Below, piece by piece: positions 1 through 7,912 of a DNA stretch of 58,842 nt (position 1 is the stretch's first letter; every line of letters starts with the position of its first letter). The DNA is from Vreelandella arcis. GTDB taxonomy: Bacteria > Pseudomonadota > Gammaproteobacteria > Pseudomonadales > Halomonadaceae. Made by a program: the position numbers and the translations under genes. The DNA lies in contig NZ_FNII01000019.1 in the NCBI RefSeq assembly GCF_900103865.1, positions 1 through 58,842 on the forward strand, written 5' to 3'. The notes under the pieces were generated by a model. The model was not told the DNA's origin. It saw only the letters and a list, made by a program, of their open reading frames with translations, and made no database searches.

Positions 1-472
1 CCGGCTATCAAGTGGCTTGATGACGTTGAAGTAGGCCGGTACCGGCAATCCCGCGGTTCAACACCCCCATTCGGCTTCCTGATGAATGAGGCGGGTTTAG
101 GGTAGGCATACTCAGTCGGTAGACCAAAATAGCCGCTTTATCTATGACGGTAAACCAGCCTTGACCAAAACTCTACGTGTTTACCGCATGGGCCTTAATC
201 TCCTGTCTAGGGGCCATCGTTTTGTCAAGGATCTACATACATGCCTAGGGTGTGGTTAGCGACTCCGTAATACTGGCGGTGGTTACTACAGTAAAAATGT
301 ATGATTTTTCTTATAGCTACCTTCAAGCAAGCGCTTACCCGCTACACTTAGGATAAGTCTTGATCAGTAGCAACGAGTAACTCAGCGACAAATATTCCGC
401 TGCTCCGCTCTCCCAAACCGGTGCGTAAGCCAGCCTTGGGCCAGCGACTACTGAAACTATGAGGGACGGGCT
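1..472. other. Window edge without a recognisable gene
   Basis: A reading frame open from the window edge (frame 1, stop at 103-105, about 34 residues) could be the tail of a gene outside the window, but I recognise nothing in it. The remainder to the start at 473 has no convincing open frame, RNA gene or repeat. Given the IS and pseudogene debris just downstream, decayed mobile DNA is plausible. Confidence 0.4.
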
Positions 473-943
473 ATGTGCGAAAACCATAAGCGAGTTGCAG
501 TTGAAATGTACATGCGTCAACACGAGTTCTATGCGGCTCAGACAGCAACAGCGCTACAGTTTCCAATTAAGTTAGTTCTGACATTGAATGCTACTTTAAT
601 GGCGGCCTCGCTTCTCCTAGCGAGAGAAGCGGTACAGGCCGGTGATCTACCCCAGTTAATTAACGCTTCGCAGATACCGATGACATTTTTTGGACTAGGT
701 GTAATCTGTGTCCTCATTTCAAGCTGGTTTCAATGGAAACTGTACTCCAAGATCATGTATCGTAAAAGACAGATTCTTAAAGCTGCGGTTAAAGCAAGTA
801 ATTGGGTAGAGGCGGTGAGCCCGTTCGTGAACGAGCTGGAAAAATACGGAAAAACCTGGTATCAGGGCGCATGCTACACCTTCGTTGCAGTGTCTTTCTT
901 CTTCTTCCTAGGAGGTGTATTCAATTTGGCAAGGGTGTTATGA
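473..943 (+). CDS. Small membrane protein of unknown function
   Basis: A 156-residue protein that I cannot assign to a family. It has a basic or amphipathic N-terminus (about 1-28), hydrophobic segments at roughly 30-50, 65-90 and 135-155, and a polar stretch between the second and third that is rich in Lys, Arg and Glu. The likely topology is three membrane helices with a cytoplasmic loop. The start is supported by a GAGGGA ribosome site about 6 bases upstream. It stands alone next to a truncated gene copy and IS remnants, so it may be island cargo. Small multi-helix proteins of this type occur as effectors in some defence systems, but nothing in the sequence proves that here. Confidence 0.55.
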   Translation: MCENHKRVAVEMYMRQHEFYAAQTATALQFPIKLVLTLNATLMAASLLLAREAVQAGDLPQLINASQIPMTFFGLGVICVLISSWFQWKLYSKIMYRKRQILKAAVKASNWVEAVSPFVNELEKYGKTWYQGACYTFVAVSFFFFLGGVFNLARVL

Positions 944-1057
944 CGGAACACATAGGCAAGAGATGTTTGAGTTAGCCAAGTGGGTAGTGGCACAAACGAA
1001 CGTCAGAGCAACCAAAGGCTACGATGGGCGTATTAAAGACCTCTCAGCACTATCTTG

Positions 1058-1343
1058 CAGCATACGTTTTGAAGTGAAAGGCATTTTGCGTGGTGCTCCA
1101 CTCAGCCAATAAGTAACGGCAAGGGTGAGAATGCGGGAACGCGTCGATGCTCGTTACCAACTGAGAGAATACATCCTCTACGTCAGTCGATGTTTTGACT
1201 TGAAACACCATCAGCTTATGGTCAGCTTGGGCTTGTATTAGTTTATTGAAATCCTAACGTATGCCACCCACCCTGCTGTCGGAGACTTCTATTTCGACTG
1301 CTAACGGTATACTAATCACATTTCGATTAGCATCCACGCGCCG
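1058..1343 (-). pseudogene. Truncated duplicate of the nuclease-like gene at 21636-22514
   Basis: On the minus strand this stretch matches the last third of the 292-residue gene at 21636-22514, roughly residues 194-290, almost base for base with scattered substitutions. It keeps the PLAVEIEVSDSR core. A TAC (Tyr) codon has become TAG just after GGIR, and the original stop codon is lost. At about 1343 the match ends abruptly against an IS5-type transposase. The copy is therefore dead: truncated and carrying a nonsense codon. It shows that a second copy of the island cargo once lay here. Confidence 0.85.
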
Positions 1344-1900
1344 CCCTGTCTTTCCTGGCAGATGGATAGTTTCCATCGTGGGCATGAAATGACGAGTGTC
1401 GGCGTCCTGGCCCGGCGAGAGCGTGAAGGTCAGCGGCCATCCATGCCGATCGCAGACCAGATGGATCTTGGTGGTCAAGCCACCCCGGCTACGCCCCAAC
1501 GCATGGTCTACCGGTTCGTCCGGTTCCCATTTTTGCCGCCTCCCGAGGCGGCCCGAGTGGCACGAACGGCCGTGGAGTCGATCATCCAGGTATCCAGATC
1601 CATCAATCCATCCTCGCGCAATTTCAGTTGGAGGCGTGCCAGTACGGCGTCGAAGGTGCCATCATCACGCCACTGCCGGAATCGGTCATACACCGTTGTC
1701 CAGGGGCCATAGCGCTCCGGCAAGTCGCGCCATTTGGCCCCTGAGAGCAGGACCCAGAAGATGCCGTTCAAGACCTGGCGATCATCCCGCCTTGGCCGAC
1801 CTATCGTCTGGGGTGGCGAGACGATGTCCTTGATCAGCGACCAGCTGTGCTCGGATAGCTCGTAGCGTCCTGCCATACTTCACCTATGCTGCTGCAGCAT
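1344..1900 (-). pseudogene. IS5-family (IS427-type) transposase remnant
   Basis: Two minus-strand frames make up one transposase. The first (1508-1876) carries the N-terminal part, with the motif WRDLPERYGPW and the DDE aspartate context MIDSTAVRATRAA. The second (from 1499 down) continues with GRSRGGLTTKIHL and the aspartate in LSPGQDADTR. IS427-type elements normally use a programmed frameshift between two such frames. The second frame stops matching at about 1343, where it fuses to the truncated gene copy, so the C-terminal glutamate region is missing and the element cannot be autonomous. Its 5' end abuts an IS3 fragment near 1900-1938. Confidence 0.85.
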
Positions 1901-1934
1901 GGACAAAATTAGCAGAATCTACTTTTCGTACAAA

Positions 1935-2484
1935 ACCTAGATGGTTGGTGGATACGACGGCCGGTTTGCCGTCGCTATAGCAGCCAGGACGCCTTCGGTA
2001 ACCCGTCTGAGAGCGTAGTCCCTCTCTGTGCATCAGACGGGCCACTCGGTGCTTACCACAGGCCTCGCAAGCCTCACGCAAATCCTGATAGACCTTGCGA
2101 TAGCCGTAGACACCGCCGCTTTCAAGCCAAGCATGCTTGATCAATCCCAGCAGGCGCTGATCTTCCCGGTCTCGATCTGACAGGGTATTTCGACACCAAG
2201 CGTAGTAACCACTGGGATGCACGGCAATCATGTAGCACAAGCGCCGCACCGGATATTGGCTCGCATGATCCTGAATAAACACGTACCTCAGTCGGAGTCC
2301 CTGGCGAAGTACGCGGTGGCCTTTTTTAATAAATCTCGCTCTTCTGATACGCGTTTTAGTTCAGCCTTCAAACGACGGTTTTCCGCTTGGAGATCATCGT
2401 CTTCTTGCCGTTGCTCAGTAGGCTTGTCGTAGCGCTTAATCCTTTGGTACAGGCTATGACCTGACACGCCTAAAAAGAACATGG
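1935..2484 (-). pseudogene. IS3-family transposase remnant (orfA and orfB parts)
   Basis: On the minus strand, 2288-2482 encodes the C-terminal part of an IS3-type OrfA: the end of a helix-turn-helix (GVSGHSLYQRIKRY) followed by a leucine-zipper-like ENRRLKAELKRV segment. Just downstream, 1884-2282 encodes the N-terminal half of OrfB, with YGYRKVYQDLRE and RLMHREGLRSQTGYRR. OrfB breaks off after a NHL motif, before its DDE integrase core, where the IS5-type remnant begins. OrfA lacks its N-terminus. Both ends are gone, so the element is inactive. The order suggests the IS5-type element inserted into, or recombined with, an older IS3 copy. Confidence 0.85.
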
Positions 2485-2575
2485 GTTTGATCCCTACACG
2501 CGGCGAGCGTGCGGCACTGAGGGCATCAAAGCCAGCCTTCGTGAGGAGTCATCACATGAGTTGCGGTAGACGAAG

Positions 2576-2596
2576 ATTGTGTTACTGTAATACAAC
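2576..2596. promoter_or_regulatory. Putative operator upstream of dctP, shared with the aminotransferase promoter
   Basis: A 21-bp dyad, ATTGT ... TACAAC, lies about 90 bp before dctP. It aligns base for base with the 21-bp dyad at 10753-10773 upstream of the aminotransferase gene: the ATTGT and TACAA arms and the central CTGTA are the same, with 16 of 21 positions identical by my alignment. The GntR/FCD regulator at 7025-7696 is the obvious candidate to bind both, since FCD regulators typically recognise short AT-flanked dyads. That assignment is inference. Confidence 0.55.
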
Positions 2597-2686
2597 GTGG
2601 GTGGGCATGATCGGTGACAATGGCACCAACACACCAGCCCACGAATCTGTTGCTCCCAAAAATTTTCCAACAACAGGAGTGCTGAT

Positions 2687-3712
2687 ATGATCCGCACTAC
2701 AAATCTCATCACCGCTGGAACCATGGCTGCCTTCGGCCTCACTGCCTGGTCAGGTGTCGTCGCCAGTGACAGCCACACCATCAAATTCGGGAATGTGATC
2801 TCAGCCGGTGACACACAAAACCAGGGTTACGAACTGTTCGCTGAGCAGGTGGCCGAGCGTACCGACGGACGAATTACTGTCGAGGTGTACCCCGACAGTC
2901 AGCTCGGTGGTGAGCGGGAGATGGTCGAAGCTACCCAGTTCGGCGATATTGAGATGACTGCGCCTTCGGTTGGTGTGCTTGCCAACTTCGACAAGTCACT
3001 CGAGGTCTTCGACTTTCCATTCATCTTCGAAGATGCCGATACAGCCCACGAAGTACTTGACAGCGAACTCGGCGACGAAATGTTGGCAGGTCTGGCCGAC
3101 AGCGGCTTGGTCGCGCTCGGCTGGGGAGAGAATGGTTTCCGTAATCTGGCCATGACAGATGGCACGGTTCGAGTCCCCGAGGATATGGAAGGCGTCAAAC
3201 TGCGTACCATGCAGGTGCCAATGCACATTGCATACTGGGAGAGCATCGGCGCGGCTCCCACTCCCCTCTCCTTTCCCGAGGTATTCACATCTTTGCAACA
3301 GGGAGTCGTGGATGGTGTGGAGAACCCCTACGAACTTCTCTACTCTGCTCGCTTGACCGAGCCTGCGAACTACCTGACCGAAACCCGGCATATTTATGAT
3401 CCTGAAGTCCTGCTCATCAACAAGGACTTCTATGAGAGCCTTTCCGACGAAGATCAGGAAATTATTCAGTCTGCAGCCGATGCAGCGATCGACGAGATTC
3501 GCTCGCTTAAGGAAAACGTGAGTGATGAGATTCGTGCCGAGATTGAGGCCGCAGGCGGCACTGTCACCGACCTGACGGAAGAAGAGCGCCAAGCATGGAT
3601 TGACTCTGCCGTTCCGTTCTATGCAGAAAACGCTTCTGAAGTGGATACAGACAAGCTCAAGGCGATTTTGGAAGCGGCAGGCAATACCACCTTCCTTGAA
3701 GCCATTCGGTAA
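2687..3712 (+). CDS. dctP: TRAP transporter substrate-binding protein DctP
   Basis: Periplasmic solute receptor of a tripartite ATP-independent periplasmic transporter. It is 341 residues, the usual family length. Residues 1-26 form a Sec signal peptide ending near VVAS. The DctP fold follows, with the family motif GVKLRTMQVP; Arg173 is in the position that normally salt-bridges a substrate carboxylate. GVVDGVENP follows around 206-214. The start is preceded by AGGAG with a 7-base spacer. It is the first gene of dctPQM and is followed by a hairpin that probably raises its level over dctQM. The substrate is unknown. A carboxylated amine or amino-acid-like compound fits the amine-catabolism genes encoded opposite, which share a likely operator. 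Confidence 0.95.
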   Translation: MIRTTNLITAGTMAAFGLTAWSGVVASDSHTIKFGNVISAGDTQNQGYELFAEQVAERTDGRITVEVYPDSQLGGEREMVEATQFGDIEMTAPSVGVLANFDKSLEVFDFPFIFEDADTAHEVLDSELGDEMLAGLADSGLVALGWGENGFRNLAMTDGTVRVPEDMEGVKLRTMQVPMHIAYWESIGAAPTPLSFPEVFTSLQQGVVDGVENPYELLYSARLTEPANYLTETRHIYDPEVLLINKDFYESLSDEDQEIIQSAADAAIDEIRSLKENVSDEIRAEIEAAGGTVTDLTEEERQAWIDSAVPFYAENASEVDTDKLKAILEAAGNTTFLEAIR

Positions 3713-3726
3713 TTTAGGCTGAAAGT

Positions 3727-3760
3727 GCCCCTATCTTAGTCAACAGGCTTGGGTAGGGGC
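3727..3760 (+). terminator. Hairpin attenuator between dctP and dctQ
   Basis: GCCCCTA (3727-3733) pairs with TAGGGGC (3754-3760), followed by a weakly T-rich stretch. A partial terminator or mRNA-stabilising hairpin at this place is common in TRAP operons and would give more binding protein than membrane subunits. It is read from sequence only. Confidence 0.55.
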
Positions 3761-3793
3761 TCGTTGTCTTTGTCGCAGAATGGATGATGCCCC

Positions 3794-4327
3794 ATGCTGA
3801 AGTGGATATATTCACATTTCGACGATCACATAGAAACCTACTTGGCCACAACGGCTCTAGTCGTGTTTGCATCCTTGGTGATCTTTCAGGTCGTGATGCG
3901 CTATTTCTTCAACAGTCCATCCACATGGTCGGAAGAAATTGCACGATATGCTCTCGTCTGGTTCGTTTATTTGAGTGGAAGTTATGCCATCAAATACCAG
4001 CGACATGTAAGATTTGGTGTTGTAGTCGACCTCATTGGCAAAAAAATGCCATTTGTGCAACGGATTATTCGCCTTTTTATATTCATTACCTGGCTAGCCT
4101 TTCTCATCTACATGTTTACTCTGTCGATTGAGATGGTCAGGAGACAAATGATTACTGGGCAGCTGTCCCCAGGTTCACAGATTCCCATGTACCTCGTGTA
4201 TGTAGGACTCCCCCTTGGCCTATCCCTGATGTCGTTTCGGGTGTTGCAACACACGATTCGTTCACTCATCGATATCATTCGGAACCCCCTGGCTCCTATA
4301 CCTCCATCACAGCCCGAAGGTGATTAA
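3794..4327 (+). CDS. dctQ: TRAP transporter small membrane subunit DctQ
   Basis: 177-residue integral membrane protein with four hydrophobic helices (about 16-37, 52-70, 90-112 and 133-155). It carries the DctQ signature STWSEEIARYALVWFVYLSG near residues 42-61. DctQ pairs with DctM to form the Na+-driven membrane domain that receives substrate from DctP. It lies 81 bp after dctP, beyond a hairpin, and its stop is 3 bp before dctM, so the two are cotranscribed and probably translationally coupled. The C-terminus is a Pro-rich tail. Confidence 0.92.
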   Translation: MLKWIYSHFDDHIETYLATTALVVFASLVIFQVVMRYFFNSPSTWSEEIARYALVWFVYLSGSYAIKYQRHVRFGVVVDLIGKKMPFVQRIIRLFIFITWLAFLIYMFTLSIEMVRRQMITGQLSPGSQIPMYLVYVGLPLGLSLMSFRVLQHTIRSLIDIIRNPLAPIPPSQPEGD

Positions 4328-4330
4328 GAC

Positions 4331-5608
4331 ATGGGCATCAGTATTCTAGCAATAAGCTTTATCGTGCTTCTCATCTTGGGCATGCCAGTTGCTTTTGCTC
4401 TTGGCATCTCCTCTATGCTCTCGGTTATCATTACTGAAGTCGTTCCTGTCAACTATCTTACGCAAACGATGTTTGGAGCAGTAGACTCATACTCGTTGCT
4501 TGCGGTACCACTCTTCGTATTTTCAGGCGTCATCATGGAGTATGGAGGGCTCTCCAAAAGGCTGATTGATGCTGCCAAAGCATTTGTTGGCCATATCACC
4601 GGCGGGTTGCCGGCCGTTACCCTGCTGGGAACGACCGTTTTTGCCATGTTGAGTGGCTCTGGTCCGGCAACAGTTGCCGCTATAGGTGGCATCATGATTC
4701 CCGCTATGATCCGGGAAGGTTACGGTCGAGGCTTTAGTGCTGGCATACTGGCGACCGGTGGGGGTGTGGGCATTGTGATCCCACCCAGCATTCCGCTCAT
4801 CATATACGGAATAACCACGAACACTTCTATTGGTGACCTTTTTCTTGCCGGTCTCATTCCCGGTATTGTAATCGTACTGACCCTCTACATCGTCAGTCGT
4901 TACATCTGTAAGAAGAAGGGCTACGGAATCAAGTCAACCAAAGCGAACTGGGGTGAACGTCGCAAGGCCATATGGCGAGCTAAGTGGACGCTTATGATGC
5001 CTGTGGTGGTGTTGGGCGGCATCTATGGCGGTGTATTCACTCCGACTGAGGCATCGGGAATCGCCGTGGCCTACAGTCTGGTTCTTGCGACACTGTATCG
5101 TGAGGTTCAGCTGTCACAGATACCTTTAATGCTGAAAACCACATTCCTCATTTCTGGAATGATTCTGGTGATCATCGCTACTGCATCTACCTATGCCAGA
5201 ATCTTGACGCTTGAACGCATCCCCACACTTATTGCCAACTTTCTCGGTGCGCTACCTGTACCGTTCTGGATCGTTCTCGCAGTGATCGTTCTGCTGTTGC
5301 TCTTCGTTGGAATGTTCATGGAGACAGTGGCGGGTATTATTCTTCTAGCTCCCATTCTCGTTCCGGTGGTCATGCAGATGGGAATGGACCCGGTTCATTT
5401 CGGCATTGTAATGATCATGGCGTCAATGATTGGGTTTGCCACTCCACCTGTGGGTGACAACCTCAATGTGGCCAGTGCCATTAGCGGCTTGTCGATAGAA
5501 AAAGTGAGCATAGCGGCGCTGCCGTTCGTGGCGGCTCTAATTGCTATCCTGTTCCTGGTAGCTTATGTGCCACAGATATCTCTCTTCTTGCCCAATTTGT
5601 TGGGATGA
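4331..5608 (+). CDS. dctM: TRAP transporter large permease DctM
   Basis: 425 residues with about twelve hydrophobic segments, the normal size of the DctM subunit that carries the ion and substrate path. Typical features are FALGISSMLS near the N-terminus, the Gly/Pro-rich stretch GGGVGIVIPPSIPLIIYG near 145-162, PTEASGIAVAYS around 238-249, and the C-terminal FATPPVGDNLNV near 371-382. The latter two are family motifs around the ion sites. It follows dctQ with 3 bp between. It converges with the amine oxidase gene across 184 bp in which I see only a weak hairpin (AGTGG/CCACT near 5709-5724). Confidence 0.94.
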   Translation: MGISILAISFIVLLILGMPVAFALGISSMLSVIITEVVPVNYLTQTMFGAVDSYSLLAVPLFVFSGVIMEYGGLSKRLIDAAKAFVGHITGGLPAVTLLGTTVFAMLSGSGPATVAAIGGIMIPAMIREGYGRGFSAGILATGGGVGIVIPPSIPLIIYGITTNTSIGDLFLAGLIPGIVIVLTLYIVSRYICKKKGYGIKSTKANWGERRKAIWRAKWTLMMPVVVLGGIYGGVFTPTEASGIAVAYSLVLATLYREVQLSQIPLMLKTTFLISGMILVIIATASTYARILTLERIPTLIANFLGALPVPFWIVLAVIVLLLLFVGMFMETVAGIILLAPILVPVVMQMGMDPVHFGIVMIMASMIGFATPPVGDNLNVASAISGLSIEKVSIAALPFVAALIAILFLVAYVPQISLFLPNLLG

Positions 5609-5792
5609 CGTGTTCCTAGTGAACGCGGTTAGTCGTCGGCGGTATCCTTCCTGCGTTCTGCCACCACCTAGCGGCGAGGGTACGTCTGCCTAACTGGGCC
5701 GGTTTCAAGTGGTCGTGGCCACTACATGCATACACAGCTAGGTTCGCGACCGACACATGCTCGACTCGGGCAGGTAGAGGAAATGGATAGAC

Positions 5793-6989
5793 TCAAGCTC
5801 GCGAAGGACCGCTGGCCATGACTGAGTTATGAGTTGTGGTGCCGTGTTTAGGGTCAAGAATGGAGAAGACCGGGTTTGCCCTTTCCATGAAGCCGATATC
5901 CAAGCTGGTTTTTCCATCTACTACCAGTTGGCAAACGATCTCGCCAATGGCGGGAGAGACACGGAAGCCATGCCCCGAAAATCCTGTCACGATAATGACA
6001 TTCGGATTCTCAATATGCGGGCGGATGTACTCAAGCATTGAGCGCGTATAGCTTTCGACATACGTTTCGACACGGTAGGGTCGGCGGCTGAGCCACGGCA
6101 GCATACCCTCGCGAATCCACTCGAACTTGTTCAGCTCCGCCTCGAGCTCAGCCCCTTCGAGCTGTCGAGGTAGCGTGTCGGCATCGCCAGTGGCGTAATG
6201 ATCATTGAACCCAAGCCCAAGCTTGATTGAGCGCCGATCATGGCTGGGAATACCATAGCAGTATTGAGGAGCCGTCCTCAGGAATGGTGGCAGGTCAATG
6301 AAGTCGTCCTGGCGTGCATTGAACCACAATGAGGTCAAGCGTCTTGTCACTACCTCGTCCTGGATATGGGGCACCAGTTTCGATGTCCAACCGCCACAAC
6401 ACATCACCACCCGATCGAATTTCTGCTTACCAGAAAGTGAGAGTACGCTGAGCATAGAGCCTGTAACATCTAGCGCTGTTACAGGGTTAAATTCATGAAC
6501 GATTGCGCCGTTTCGACGGGCCAGTTCAACGGTGACTTCCACTGTACGCTCTGGCCTAATCACTGCTCCATCTCTGTCCCAGAGACCGAAGGCATGATCA
6601 TCGAAAGCAAAGTGGGGAAAGCGCCTGCGCAGTGCGGATGCTTCCAGGGGGTCTACGGGTACTTCTAGCGCTTTGGCGGAGTTAAGCGCGCACTGCATCT
6701 GGACGTCTTGCTCTCCACCGTATATCAGCACGCCAGTAGGATCGCGCAGCGACTGGCCGCTAGAGGCTTCCAGCTCACGCCACGCCACCGCGGCACGCTC
6801 TATCAGAGGGACGTAGGCAGGCTCGGCCATCTCCAGGTTCCAGAAGAGCCGGCTCTCCCCGCCAACACCCGCTGAGGGGTGGCCGGGGTACTCCTTATCG
6901 AAGCCATCCACTTCGACTTCGTTGACGCGGCTTAACTGCCACAGTACCTGTGCGCCGATGGCCCCTAGTCCGATGACCGCGACTCTCAT
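5793..6989 (-). CDS. FAD-dependent amine oxidase (DAO/sarcosine oxidase-like)
   Basis: 398-residue D-amino-acid-oxidase-superfamily flavoenzyme. The N-terminal dinucleotide fold begins at once with VAVIGLGAIG (GxGxxG at residues 7-12), and the C-terminal FAD motif TGFSGHGFRVSPAIGE lies near 345-360. The closest type is monomeric sarcosine or N-methyl-tryptophan oxidase, which oxidatively deaminates or demethylates a secondary amine to give H2O2. I chose the start at 6989 over the in-frame one at 7019 because it gives the canonical N-terminus and has AGGAAG about 7 bases upstream. It follows gntR by 35 bp, so the two are probably cotranscribed. The exact substrate cannot be read from sequence. 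Confidence 0.88.
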   Translation of the reverse strand: MRVAVIGLGAIGAQVLWQLSRVNEVEVDGFDKEYPGHPSAGVGGESRLFWNLEMAEPAYVPLIERAAVAWRELEASSGQSLRDPTGVLIYGGEQDVQMQCALNSAKALEVPVDPLEASALRRRFPHFAFDDHAFGLWDRDGAVIRPERTVEVTVELARRNGAIVHEFNPVTALDVTGSMLSVLSLSGKQKFDRVVMCCGGWTSKLVPHIQDEVVTRRLTSLWFNARQDDFIDLPPFLRTAPQYCYGIPSHDRRSIKLGLGFNDHYATGDADTLPRQLEGAELEAELNKFEWIREGMLPWLSRRPYRVETYVESYTRSMLEYIRPHIENPNVIIVTGFSGHGFRVSPAIGEIVCQLVVDGKTSLDIGFMERANPVFSILDPKHGTTTHNSVMASGPSRA

Positions 6990-7024
6990 TTCCCGCTTCC
7001 TTTTTAGTGATTTGGGCACTTTGA

Positions 7025-7696
7025 TTAACGGACGTGAGGCTCACTTCGCGCTTGTATCGCCCGGTTGATAAACGCTTCTGACTCTTCTACATGAATGCGG
7101 CTAGCTTCTGCGGCCGTGTCAGGGTCTCCAGTGCGAAGGGCATCCAACAGGTCTCGGTGCTCCTGAGCGATTACCTTGGGTGAAGAGTTTCCCGAGCGAT
7201 AATAGGAGAGTGCCAGACGTTTTTCGGCCGAGATGCTGCGATAGAACCGCTGCAGCCGTGGACTACCGGTGGCTTCAATAAGCGCTTGATGGAACTGAAA
7301 GTCGAGCTTCAAGACTTCGTCCCAGTCGTTTTCATCACATAGCACTTCCATGAAACGTACAGCGCTATCGGCGCTTTTGGGAATCGTCTTGCGTGATGCG
7401 AGAATGCGAGCAGTTTCAATCTCGAGTAGCCGGCGTACGGCAAAAAGATCGCGAAGGTCATCTTCCGAAAACTGCGGAACGTATACGCTCTTGTTGGGCT
7501 CACGCCGAAGAATGCCATCATGTATCAGCACCATGACTGCAGAGCGGATCGTTTGTCGAGGTACTTGGTAACGGTCCGCGAGTTGCGATTCCACCAACAC
7601 GCCACCAGGACGAAAGGTACCATCGAAAATCGCCTCGCTGAGTTGTTCGGCAACCGCATCCACGACTGAGATAGTGCGAAGCTTAGGTGTACTCAT
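7025..7696 (-). CDS. GntR-family regulator with FCD domain
   Basis: 223 residues. The N-terminal winged helix-turn-helix (about 10-75) contains LADRYQVPRQTIRSAVMVL, and a C-terminal all-helical FCD ligand-binding domain (about 80-215) keeps metal-binding-type His and Asp residues in DFQFHQALIE and near HVEES. Such proteins usually repress catabolic operons and release DNA on binding a pathway acid. It sits between the aldehyde dehydrogenase and amine oxidase genes, so it is a local regulator. The 21-bp dyads before dctP and before the aminotransferase gene are its likely targets; I find no matching copy before its own start. The ribosome site is weak. Confidence 0.9.
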   Translation of the reverse strand: MSTPKLRTISVVDAVAEQLSEAIFDGTFRPGGVLVESQLADRYQVPRQTIRSAVMVLIHDGILRREPNKSVYVPQFSEDDLRDLFAVRRLLEIETARILASRKTIPKSADSAVRFMEVLCDENDWDEVLKLDFQFHQALIEATGSPRLQRFYRSISAEKRLALSYYRSGNSSPKVIAQEHRDLLDALRTGDPDTAAEASRIHVEESEAFINRAIQARSEPHVR

Positions 7697-7870
7697 GGCG
7701 GGTGGGAGATACCTTGATTTGGGGAACCAGGTTGGGGGGCCAATCCCTTTAAGCGGTAGTGGCGCGGCCTCCCTTCTCCTGCTTCCTGGGTGAATGAAAT
7801 ATGATGATACCGGGCCTGAGCATCACCTTGCACCCTTGAAAAGCCTATTGTGTAGGGGCGCTCTAGACGA

Positions 7871-7898
7871 CAAGGCCCCGATGGCAGTCGAGGCCTTG
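7871..7898 (-). terminator. Strong hairpin after the aldehyde dehydrogenase gene
   Basis: CAAGGCC...CGA pairs with TCG...GGCCTTG around a 6-base loop, with one mismatch. It lies 15 bp past the aldehyde dehydrogenase stop, before gntR. No clear T run follows on the minus strand, so it may end transcription only partly or protect the upstream mRNA 3' end. Confidence 0.55.
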
Positions 7899-7912
7899 TT
7901 CACGGGAGACAC

